Made by a program: the position numbers and the translations under genes. The notes under the pieces are model-generated. The model saw only the letters and a list, made by a program, of their open reading frames with translations. It searched no databases and was not told where the DNA came from. Of a DNA stretch of 64,000 bases, positions 1 through 11,045 are shown piece after piece. Position 1 is the first letter of the stretch. Each line of letters opens with the position of its first letter. This stretch comes from Sindora glabra (taxonomy: Eukaryota; Streptophyta; Magnoliopsida; Fabales; Fabaceae), in contig CM035233.1 in the NCBI GenBank assembly GCA_020226215.1, positions 71,677,317 to 71,741,316 of the forward strand, read 5' to 3'.

Positions 1-1379
1 TCTTGCAAACACTTTCATGAATTGGTATAATCTTTTCACATTTTCATTTCCATCATCAACAACATCTCTCACCATTTTGCTTAGGGTAAAACATCTAAAT
101 TCACTACATCAATTAACCATCGTTTTCAAATTGCACATAATTGTAGCACTAATTAATAAAACAGAGGTTATCATTTATCATCATTATCATCATATCACTA
201 TCATGTGACATAGATCAAGCATTTACTATCTTAAATTACTACTTTCCTATAAGACTAAATCCATTTTGATTCTAGTTGTTGGAAAAAATATCCTTACTCC
301 AAATATACAAGTATCAAATAATTAAATCTATCAGAATAGTGTAATAAAGCACACAAATAATTTAACATTAAAAATTCCAAACTCTAAAATAAAAATTATG
401 AATAAAAAAGATTCATTATTTTATCAAGATTACAAGATAATGCATGTGAAGGTTCTTAAATATAATACTACAACTTCTTAACTACCATCGTTATATCTCT
501 CATAAAACTCTATAAAAATTTTACATAACCCTTCACATTACATCTTTTTTATACTTTAAACTGTTAATAAATATAAATATTTACATCCTAGAAATATTTG
601 TTTGATAAGAAATTTTAATTTTCTTTAAAATAAAATCTTGATTTGAATCAAAAGGTAAACCATAAAGGGAAATAATTAATAATTGATAACAATTAGAATT
701 TGGATCAAACTTGACACCTTTTTGTATCACGAATTTGACTTCCATATATTGCATTACCAAATAGACAATATTATTGCATAATTTCTAAGAGATCAAGATA
801 CTATAAGATGTATTTCTTATATATTCTGACTGTTACATGTATTTTTAATCTTACTAAATAAACAAAGCTATCAATTAGCTTTTATTAAAGCTAGCCATCA
901 ATTGAAATTGATTGTGCCTAATTATCCATCATTATAATAAGCCTGATTTTGGCCATAATTGTAGCTTAAACCAATTGAAACTACTAATGTTAGTTTTAAG
1001 CGATTTATAATGAGTTCAAATGGGTTTATAGCACTAACTATAATTCTAAGGTTTAAGAAGTGATTTAAGACAAAAATAATCATAATAGCAAAATTAATTG
1101 CCTAAATATAAAGTAATTTTTATTTTTAATATAAATTAATTACAAATTAGAATAAAAAGGAAATAAATAATATATATAATTAACATTAAATGGAATTTAT
1201 GGCATCCTTGAAAGGAAAACTTTAACATCAAAATTGGTCACAAAGTGATTGTTGAAAGTAAAATGGTTGTAAATCTAAAATCCCAAATAGAGAAAGAAAA
1301 AAATATATTCTAAAAAAAGATGACAAAATCAAAATCACAAAAAAAAATTAATTTAGATTCAAATTATTCCAAACCATTA
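1..1379. other. AT-rich intergenic DNA
   Basis: I see no gene, RNA or clear repeat boundary here. Open frames are short and low in complexity, for example the CAT/ATC-rich run around 176-204. Confidence 0.6.
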
Positions 1380-1640
1380 AACTTGTCAAACAGGCTAGAT
1401 CCATGATGGATCGGTTTATATTACCTATGTTTAAAACAAATATAATTTTAAAAGGTTTAAACCTGCTAAAATTTGTGACGAGCATGGATTAGTCTGCAAA
1501 CTTAACCATGAGTTTACAAGCTAGATGAGTAAGAATTAGCCTAATTTTTAGGGGGTCCAAACCTACTAAAAATCGTGATAGGTATGAATTGATTCGCAAG
1601 TTGTGATTCATTTAACACCTTTACAAATTACCGATAAATG
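1380..1640. repeat. Probable decayed dispersed repeat
   Basis: The stretch has two related phrases, around 1456-1500 and around 1555-1600. Each reads roughly 'aaacctgctaaaa-tgtga-gagcatggattgat', followed by a 'gattcattt' end. That looks like an old non-coding transposon remnant with internal duplication. No terminal repeats or target duplications could be set, so the class is unknown. Confidence 0.25.
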
Positions 1641-1879
1641 GTGCCTACAATTTCATAAGTCTCAACTATTCGAATTCTTAGGTGATCAATTCCTTTGAAT
1701 TTTTAGACAAGATTTTACTGTTGAAAGAATGAAACCTTTTAAATTGAAATTAAGTAAGAAAAGCATAAAAGCCATTACCATAATCCTTTAGATGCAAAAT
1801 TTTTATGGATCTTCACTTTTATATATTTTTAATGAATTATTTTTTCTATAAATTTATACACACACTTGGTAAATAACCA

Positions 1880-2232
1880 CATTATTTTCATATTCCTTAT
1901 ATTAGATAACATCATTCTCCATTTATTTGCTTTCATTCCTTCAATCCCTACCCTCTTTTCTTCCTTTTATTTCTATCCTACTATTTCTTATTATTTTCTT
2001 TCTTTACCATTTATTCTCTTATTTCATTCTTTTATTTTTCTCTTTTTCATCTTTTTCTTTCTCTACCACTTATTTTTTTATTTCTCCTTTTCTCTTTTCA
2101 TTCATTTTTATCTTTTCTCCTTCCTTTTTTTTTTTCCTTTCATTTGTTATCTATCTTTCCCTTCCTTCCACCCTTTTGAGCTTTCTCCTATCTTTTTTCC
2201 CTTTCTATATTTACCAACAACATTTAATTAAA
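1880..2232. repeat. Pyrimidine-rich low-complexity tract
   Basis: About 350 bases made almost entirely of T and C on the + strand. It produces overlapping open frames of mainly Phe, Leu, Ser, Pro and Tyr in two frames. Such frames follow from the absence of purine-rich stop codons and are not evidence of a protein. Confidence 0.7.
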
Positions 2233-2556
2233 AAAATATTTGACTAATTAAAAAGGTTAATGAATATGATTTTCCATTTTTGATAAAGATAAATAAATAT
2301 AAACTAATTCTATAAAGAAATAATAAATATAAAAAGATAAATATTTTGAATAATTTTAATGTTATTTTTATTATAAAATATACTTAACTTTTAAATATTA
2401 CTATTAAAAAAATTTATTCTTATTAACAACTATCTTAGTATTGGACTTCCAAGCTAGTAATCATTTCTTGAGAATAGATTGAACCCAAAGTAAACGAATT
2501 TGGTATCTTAAGTGATCATCCTAAATACATGAATTAGATCATTAAATTTAGTTTAA

Positions 2557-3079
2557 AGGTGGAAATAGATTGGATTGAATTAAGCTCGCGTCCAATAAGT
2601 TAAGCTTATTTTCTAAATTATTAACCTAAGATTGGCTTGTTAGCCTATATAAAACTAAAATTCAGGTTTGACTTAATCTATTAAAGAACTTTAACTTGGC
2701 TTGTTAGCTTATTTAAAAGTTTATTTATATAAATAAGTTTTTAAATTTATCAATAAACTAAAAGCTATTTCAAGGCTCAAAATTATCAAATAATCTAATT
2801 AAGTTTATATACACAAATATATAATATAAATATATACATTAAAATATCCATATTATATATAATACATCTATTTATATTATTTATAATTTTTAAATTTATT
2901 AATAATTAAATAGATTGACATGATAAGCTTATTAATCGAATTTAAGAAAGACAGGTTGAACCTATTTAACCCATTTATTTAAATAACTTTATTTATTAAT
3001 CTTAACCTAACTTATTAAACTAAATGATAAATAAATTAGATTGTAAATTTTTGGTTAGTTGTATGACTTATTTGCACCT
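2557..3079. mobile_element. Non-autonomous TIR transposon, hAT-like ends
   Basis: The left end reads AGGTGGAAATAG and the right end, read from the other strand, reads AGGTGCAAATAAG, an imperfect terminal inverted repeat about 523 bp apart. The interior is non-coding and AT-rich, with repeated 'agcttatt' and 'taacctaa' phrases. Short plant elements of this type usually belong to the hAT superfamily. I could not find a clean 8-bp target duplication, so the family is an inference. Confidence 0.45.
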
Positions 3080-3429
3080 GTTAATTTAATTATTTTAGTA
3101 GCCCCACTTAACTAAAAATGGTTATATCATTAATCGTGCATGCCATTCAAGTAAAACACATAATTGGTAAGATGAACAATTTGCCTTTAACATAATTATC
3201 GTGCATGGATCATATGTTACTATTTCATTGAATAATCAGGTATCGTTCATTGCAAATGCCAATTAGAAAAAAGTTAAAAGAAATTATCTTTGAGATAGGA
3301 ATCAAGCTATTCCCAATATAATCCCTACTATAACAGCTGGCTTTAAACAAAAACTAGTATCGTGCAAGGATTTATTAGTAAGACATGTTCTTAGGGCTTA
3401 CCAATAAGCATTCTTCCAAGAAGAATCAG

Positions 3430-4345
3430 AAGGTATGGAGGTTATTTTAGATTTTGAGTTAAAAGAAAAACCTCTAGATGACCATAAAATTAGAGTTAAG
3501 CTCTCTAAAGAAGCCAAAGATTAGATAAGATAGAAATGGAAAACTTTATTAATAGTGAAAGTGTTTGGTAAGTCAGTCGATTTCAACTACTTGAATTAGA
3601 AACTAAAATCCATATGGCAAACTAAAGGTAACTTTGAAATAATGGATTTAGATATAGGCTATTATATAGTTAGATTTTCGTTAAAAGAATATTGAAGTGA
3701 GTTTTAAAGGGAGGGCTTTGGTTTATAGTTGGACATTTTTTAACTATAAGGAGATGGAGCCCTGATTTTAAAACATCTAAAGTAACACTACAATTAGTTA
3801 TTCTGTGGGTGAGATTACCTAGTCTACTAGTTGAGTATTATGACTCATTAGTTATAATAGAAATAGCTATAAAAATAGGTTCACTTTTTAGAATTGATGC
3901 AAATATAACAACAAAAAAAGAGAAAAATATTCTAAATTTTATATACACTTAGATCTTGATAAATCATTACCTTAAAAACTTCGAATAAGTAACTTGAAAC
4001 AGGAATGCAAATACAACAACAGAAAAAAGGGAAAGATATGCTTGATTTTGTGTATAATTATATTTTGATAAATCATTACCTTAAAAACTTCGAATAGGTA
4101 ACTTGAAATAGGAGATACAATATAAAGGATTAAATTCCTTTTGTCAAAAGTGTGGAGTTATAAAGGAGAAACTTGGTAGTTGCAAATGGCTTCAAAAAGA
4201 ACAAGATTCTCATATACTGGGAACTAATCAAACTAAAGATAGCAACTAGTGATCTATATCTAATCAAGAAACTAATAACTCCCTTAACTAGAATGTAAAG
4301 GAAGGTTGGTCTATTATCCTTCCCAAAAAATTTCATACCAAAATC
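3430..4345 (+). pseudogene. LINE ORF1 remnant (DUF4283 plus zinc knuckle)
   Basis: A conceptual reading of 3490-4000 gives the DUF4283 pattern of plant LINE ORF1 proteins: 'VKVFGKSVDFNYLE', then a 'GYYIVRFSLKE' strand and 'RWSPDFKTS'-like and 'VRLP-L--EYYDS' segments, interrupted by several stops. Around 4130-4190 a Cys-rich segment reads FCQKCGVIKE, consistent with the zinc knuckle that follows DUF4283. These proteins bind RNA in the retrotransposition particle. The copy is non-functional, and the region 4350-5500 is a degenerate linker. Confidence 0.75.
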
Positions 4346-5514
4346 ACAAAAGGAGTGCTGAATAAAAAAAAGAACAAAATAGCAAATCAGATAGTAATAT
4401 CATTCATAAGAAACCCATGGAAAAAGAGAACCAAAATAAGGAAATTAAAATGTAGAAGTTTTAAGTTCCTAAGAAATAGATAATGTCCTAGCAAGCATTA
4501 GTAAATTCAATAGAAATAGAAATTATAACGACAAAACCAACTAAAGCAGAGAATATAATCTTTGATAGCAAACTAACATTTGATAAGGAGAGATTTGATT
4601 CTTTTAGATGTCCAGAAGGCCTTTCTTATATAGATCAGCATGAGATGCAATGTTATAGATATAAAGAACATTCTCCTCTTAATATTTCAAATGGTAACCT
4701 AAATAACAACAATGGCTCCTAAATTTTTCCAAAAGAATAAACTACACTCAAATAATAGTGGAACAAAGGGAGAGATTGAGTAAAGGGAGGAAAAAATGGA
4801 GATTGGGGGATAATCAACCTCGAGTTCTAGCCTAAATTGTAACAGAAAGCAATATGAATATGCGCTATGTGTATCACTAGCCAATAAAGAATTAGGGGAT
4901 AATCTTCAAAAGGAAACTAATGTTGATAGATAAAAGACTTTTGGGAAATAGTCCGATGAATCCCCTCAACTATCTTTATTAGACAAATCTAAAGCTAAGA
5001 AGTGCATAGTCTAACCTAATATTAGTAATAGCAATACAGGACCTGGAAATGTTACCAATTCTTAAACCATATGATATAGCTCTAATGGTTCCAAATCTTT
5101 AAAAATATCTAAATGCTTATTCTCTAATAAAACTAAGATTGAGACTTCCATCTCATCCATCTCAAGTGCAGAACTTAACAAAATCAATAAACCTTCAACT
5201 AAGGAAAGGGATGGAATTGGAAGTAGAAAGGGTGAATCAATTTCAATTTTTAACAAATCTTATCATTATAGGGCACTGGAACAAGGCATATATGTTCGTA
5301 CTAACTAAGATAATCTAGACATTTAGTCTGGATCTTTTAACAGTCTATAACAACTAATCAGGGATCAATCATCATTCCCTAATGATGGAACCATTGCAGA
5401 TCAACTCCTTGAATAATGCCTAGATTCCAATAGATGTCTGGAATAAGGAAAGTCCTTTAGTTATACCAAAAAGGGCTATAATTGATTACTTCCTGCTAGA
5501 AGATTTTAGCATAA

Positions 5515-8500
5515 AGATTGTACTTTGGAATTGTAGAGGTGCTACTGATCAGAATTTAAGAAATGTAGTTAGGGATCTAACAACTTAATATTCCTCAGAT
5601 ATGTTAATCCTCACTGAAACAAGGATGTCAAGAGAAAAAGCTTCTTTAATCTGCAACTCACTTCCTTTTGACTACTATGTTATGTCAAAAATAATTGGTA
5701 GATCGGGAAGAATCTGGGTGTTATGGAATATTGAAAAAATGGATTACTAAGCCTTTAATGCAATTGAATAAGAAATTCACATTGTTATCTAGGTACATTT
5801 TATAAATACTCATTAGCTTTTTTCAGCTATTTATGGTGATCCTAGATTTCTAAGAAGGAAACTTCTATGGAATAATCTTTCTTATGAGGCTACTCTGCAT
5901 AATCTTCCATAGTGTATCCTAGGTAATTTTAATGATATCCTTTGTAGCTATGAGAAAATGGGTGGTAGGCCTATTAATCCTTATAAAGCTAATCTGTTTA
6001 AAGAATACCTAGATAACTATCAAATGATTGATCTAGGATACAAAGGACCTCCCTTTACTTGGAATAACTCCCAAAACCACCCTAATCTAATTCAATGTAG
6101 ATTAAGTAGAGTTTAGGCTAATACAGATTGAGTCCTTTTAGTTCTCAATTACTTAATGTGTCATCTTTCTAATACTCATTCAAATCATTGTCCCTTACTT
6201 TTAAATGCTTTGAAGTTTATTCCATTAGCCTCCCTAAACCTTTTAGATTAGAATTTATGTGGACTGCTCATCTAAATTTTTTTTGCTAGTTAAATTTTTT
6301 TAATCAAATAAGGATTCTAATTTAGAGTAAATTACAAAAGATTTTGCTACAAGAGCCTCCTCTTGGAATAGAGATGTTTTTGGAAACAAATTTATAAAAA
6401 GAGAAGAATTTTAACTAAATTAAAAAGTATAGATTTGAAGCTAGCTTTAAAACTTATCAAACATCTTATTGAGTTAAAAAAGCTTTTAAAAAAAGAATAT
6501 GCAAATATTTTGAATTATGAAGAAGATTTTTGGTATTCGAAATTAATACTAACATGGTTCTTGGAAGGAGACAGAAACACTCATTTTTTTCATCTCATAA
6601 CAATTTTAAGAAGGAAAAATAATAAAATTAGCAAATTAAAGAGTGAAGAAGGAATATGGGTGTATTGACAATAGCAGCTTATATCACTGGTCAAATAGTT
6701 CTACTTGTAGTTATATACTTCGGACTATGTGTTAAATACTTATAACTTACCTTCTATCTCAAATTAGCCTGTCTTCTTACCTTCTAGTATGGAAAATATT
6801 TTGTGTTCTATTCCTTTTGAAGATGAAATTAAAATAGGATTATTTTCCTAAAAGGCAAACAAATGTCTTAGACTAAATGGATTAAATCCAGGATTCTTTC
6901 AAAAAATATTAGGAGATCATAAAAATTCAAATTGTTAAAACTATTCAAGAAGTTTTTGTTTCTACCTCAATTCCTAAATTTCTAACTAAGACTTTGTTGA
7001 TACTTATTCCTAAAGCTGAACACTTAGAGTTAGTAAAAAAATTTAGACCTATAAGCCTTTGTTTCATAATATATAAGATCTTGTCAAAAGTTATTGTGAC
7101 CAGATTAAGACCTCTATTGAATAATTTAATATCTCTTTTTCAAAGTGCTTTTTTACCTAAGAGACATACTTCAGATAATGTCATCTTGGCATAGGAGGTT
7201 TTCTATTTTATCAAACACAAGAAAGGAAGAGAGGGTATTATGATGATCAAAATAGATTTAGAAAAAGCTTATGATAGAATTGAATAGCGATTCATAGATT
7301 TCATGTTAGACTTATATCGATTTCTAAATCATCTGAAGAATTTGATAATAATCTATGTATCCTCAACATCTTTTTTTATTTTATTCAACGAAGGAAAAAT
7401 ACCCTCCTTTTGTCCTACTAGAGGATTAAGACAGGAAGATTCTTTATCTCCTTATTTTTTCATTTTATGCATGGAATATTTAGGATATTTAATTGATTGT
7501 GAAGTGGAGTTAGGAAACTAGCAAACTATTAATGTTTGTAGAAGTGGTTAAAGTTTTTCTCACTTTTTTTTTTACTAATGATATTATTCTTGTTGCCAAG
7601 GCTACTGAATCTAATGCTTCTACTACTAACTCAGTCTTTGAAAAATTCCATAATCTTTCTGGTTTGAGAAGGAATCTTAGTAAATCCAAAATCCTATTTT
7701 CTAACAATACTAAAGTTAGAAAAAAGAAAGTTATAGAAGACATTTTGAATTGTAGTGCTATAGAGAATCTAGACCTTTACTTAAGGTTCCCTTTTCATGA
7801 TACTAATAGAGGAAACATGTTTAATTTTATTCTAGACAAGCTAAATGCCAAACTTAATAATTGGAAATCAAAATTCCTTAATCTAGCTAGAAGAAAAGTA
7901 CCGTTGAAGTCAATTTTGGAAAGCATGCCTATTCATTTTATGTAATATTTTCTCATCCTTATGAGAATTTATAGTAAAATAGATAAAATTTCAAGAGATT
8001 TCTTATGGAATTCTACTGTTGAACAAAAGAAAATGAATCTAGTAGCTTGGGATCAAGTTACTAAACCTTTAAAAGAAAGAGGGATAGGTATACATAAAGC
8101 TTGAATTAGAAATTTAACTCTCCTTACTAAACTAAATTGGAGATTCTTAAATGAAAGAAATAAACCATAGGCTAAATGCTGATATCAGAGATATGTTTAT
8201 AATAGAGCCCAACCATTATCAAAAGCCTTTCCCACTTGGAAAGGTGTAAGAAAGGTAGGAGAATTCACAAAAATAGGATTATGTTAGATACCGAGAAATA
8301 GAAGAAATATTAAGTTTTGGGAAGATAATTGGATATGTTTAGCACCTTTAAGGAATAGATTTATTTTTCCTTTAAACAAAGACCAAGTTAATTGGATTGT
8401 CTCTCATTGTATAACAGAGAATGGAAGTTGGGATACTTAATTGCTTGCAAATTTTTTTAGCAAGGAAGCCTAATTAATGGTTCTATCTATCTTAGTGTTA

Positions 8501-9443
8501 ACAGATGAGAATATTCGTCATAAACTTGCTTGGAATGCTTATCTAGATGACTAGTTTATTTTAGCTAATACCTATGCTATGATAGATACATATACAAATA
8601 AAAATGCGAACCAAGGAGTGGCTAACTTCAAATGGATATAGAATACTTTAGTGCCACTAAAAAAATTAGATGTTAATCTAGTTGTTGATGAAAAGTAGTG
8701 TAAAATTAAAAAACTTTCTAGTAAGAAGAGATCTGAATATTATTACTAGTTATAGCTTTTGCAAACAATATAAAGAAACATAATAACACCTATTTAAAAA
8801 CTACAACTTTGTCAAAATAGTTTAGCATAAGTTGAAGTTTCCAGAGGAGTCTTCTCAAATTTTCAATATGAATTTTTATAGCTAGCTAAAGGAGAATGCT
8901 AAATGTCTTCAACTAAATTATGGAAGCTTGCCCTGGAACTTAATCTTCTGCACATATCTCTAGTGTATATGGATTGAAACAGTATGAATTCTCTAGAGTA
9001 ACTTCCAAGGAAAAATTTAAAGAGATCAACAGAAATTTTTGCTACTTTAGGAGGAGCACATTCCAGACAAATAAAAAAAAATTAAAATAGTTTTAATCAA
9101 ATGGAATCCTCCCCCACAAAGCTAGTTTACTCTTATTGTAGATGGAGCTGTTAGTAGTAAATCTAAATTAGCTGAAGTAAGAGGTCTTATAAGAGATCAT
9201 GATGATAATTGGATTGCAAATTTCTATAAAGGACTTGGTTATGTTATTAGTATAATGGCTAAAATCTGGGCCTTGTTGGAGGGACTTAGACTAGCAAGAA
9301 GTTTTCATATTTCTCACTTGCATATTCAATTGGATGCTGAAATAGTTATTCATTTCTTTCAGCATAATAATCAAGAGAATGTGGCAGTTAATAACTTGTT
9401 AAATGAGTGCAAGAAGTTATTGGAGCAGTCATTTAACAACTGA
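5515..9443 (+). pseudogene. LINE ORF2 remnant (endonuclease-RT-RNase H)
   Basis: Domains in order: an apurinic-like endonuclease (about 5518-6250; 'LWNCRGA', 'ILTETRMS', 'GNFNDIL'); reverse transcriptase (about 6800-7950; 'FRPISLC-IYKILSKV', 'FQSAFLPKR', 'KIDLEKAYDRIE', 'GLRQEDSLSPYFF'); a degenerate zinc-binding region (about 8000-8800); and RNase H (about 9125-9441; 'VDGAVSSKS', 'AKIWALLEGL', 'QLDAE'). The RT active site is FTND where the family has F/Y-A-D-D. The RNase H motif has Lys in place of the catalytic Glu. Many TAG/TAA codons interrupt it. It is a dead element, not a host gene. Confidence 0.85.
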
Positions 9444-9445
9444 AG

Positions 9446-10640
9446 TTTAGGACGATTGGAGGAGAATGTGTCTAATTCAATGGCGGACAATATAGATTGA
9501 TTGATAATCCACTAAAATATAATCCTAATCATAGATAAAATATCTATTTAATGCTGCAATTAATTAAAAATTTTTATGACAAAATAACTAAACTTTCATT
9601 CTTATTCCCTAAATTTTGTTTAAAATAAATTTATCCTCTAACTTTTATAAAATGTATAATGTTATTCAAAAGCAATTTTTAATGTATTTGTATACATAAT
9701 ATCGAACTTGACATTTTATATGTATATAAGTTATATTTCTATATTTTTATGAAAAAAAAATATACTTTTAGTTCTTAATTTTTACTAAAATTTTAATTTT
9801 ATTCTATAAATTTTTTAAGTTATTTACTTTCTAACTTTATAAAGAGAACGAGGAAATTTACTTTATTGGTAAAGAAAAAATACCAAACAATGATGATTTC
9901 GAAAAAAATTAAATCATTATTAGTACAAATACTAACTAAACCTCTTTAGCAAATTGTTGCAAGCAAAAGTTGCTCGTAGGGCGAATTATTGCCTAAAATA
10001 AATCAAGTCAGAAGCCAACAAGATTGGTGGCATTGGGAAATTGGTGGCATTGTTCTGCTCTTACTAACTTTTAGGTTAACAATTGGTCTAAGTATATTAC
10101 ACTATATAATCACCATTTAGCCAGATTTTGAGATGACGTCGGGTTTAATATTTTGCTGGAGTGGAAATGTCTTATTTCATGGGACATGGATCGTCTCTTT
10201 TTGTTTTTAATCATTTTTACACACAATTTTCTTTTCCGCTATGCATTAATTTTTTTTAATTTTAATGTATATAAGAAGTTTTGTCTATCGCTATCTAATA
10301 TAATAAAAAATTAAAATATTATAAGTATTAAAAATGAAATTCAAAATCAAATTAAAATTTTGCATATTTATTAAATAAACTCTAAAAATATATTTAAATA
10401 TCTTGTAATTAATGACAATTTTTTATTTATATTCTGTATTTAATTTTGAATTTTATTTTTAGTATGTATAATATTACTGTAAAAATATAAAAAATTAAAT
10501 TTCAAATCCTAATCCACGGATGTTGAAAAGAAGGGAAAAAAATGTAATTCTCCAAATTTTGATTTTCTTTTGGATAATAAAAACAATCCCGAATCCCTGC
10601 TCCATGGTCAGGAAATGGATCCGAGAGCATACCTCATCAA
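9446..10640. other. Intergenic DNA between LINE and helicase promoter
   Basis: AT-rich DNA with no open frame of note. It may hold the LINE 3' untranslated sequence at its left end. A short direct duplication 'attggtggcattg' occurs near 10022-10055. Confidence 0.5.
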
Positions 10641-11045
10641 TTTTTGGGCCGAGGACCCTTAAATATTTCGTTGCCCGTTAGGCCCCTTAAGACTCGACCT
10701 GTTGTTTGGATTCGATGTATGGCCCAAAGCTTGTCCGTTCTCAGAATTGCAAACGGCAAGGCAGTTAGATTGACCTAAAAAGGGAGGACCTGAAGCAAAA
10801 TGTGCAAGAAATTGGGCTAATCCGTCATTCTGGAAAGTTCATCTTCCTCGGTCACCGTATTTTTAGCTGTAATATAATAGTAATCGCAGGAAAGAAGCCC
10901 TAGCCTATCTGGTTCTTTTTAGGGCTTTGGGTTCCTCCTGAAATTTGTCACCGACTACCGAGTCATCCAGAGGATTCTTCTCTCTGATTTTCTCAGGCAA
11001 TCAACCGTCGTATACATCCTGTGGTTTGGGTAGTCTGGAGTTTCG
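10641..11045 (+). promoter_or_regulatory. Promoter and 5' leader of the PRP43-like gene
   Basis: Three site II-type boxes are visible: TGGGCC at 10645-10650, its reverse complement GGCCCA at 10721-10726, and TGGGCT at 10813-10818. Telo-box-like sequences (AAGCCCTAG at about 10895-10903, and TTTAGGGCTTTGG near 10918-10930) follow close to the expected leader. In plants this pairing is typical of genes for translation, ribosome biogenesis and growth in dividing cells, which fits a PRP43 helicase. The transcription start is not certain. Confidence 0.55.

Larger units (their letters stand above)
3430..9445 (+). mobile_element. L1-type LINE, nearly full length, inactive
   Basis: A plant L1-clade LINE in sense orientation. 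The order is ORF1 (DUF4283 domain, then a CCHC-type knuckle), then ORF2 (endonuclease, reverse transcriptase, zinc-binding region, terminal RNase H). Both ORFs are broken by many in-frame stops and frameshifts, so it cannot make its proteins. I did not find a certain poly(A) tail or target duplication. The 3' edge is set at the end of the RNase H frame; the true end may lie slightly further on. Confidence 0.85.

Noticed and set aside
1866..2247. Two overlapping + frames of 121 and 106 codons rich in Phe, Leu and Ser
   Set aside because: They come from a T/C tract that lacks stop codons in several frames; the composition is low in complexity.
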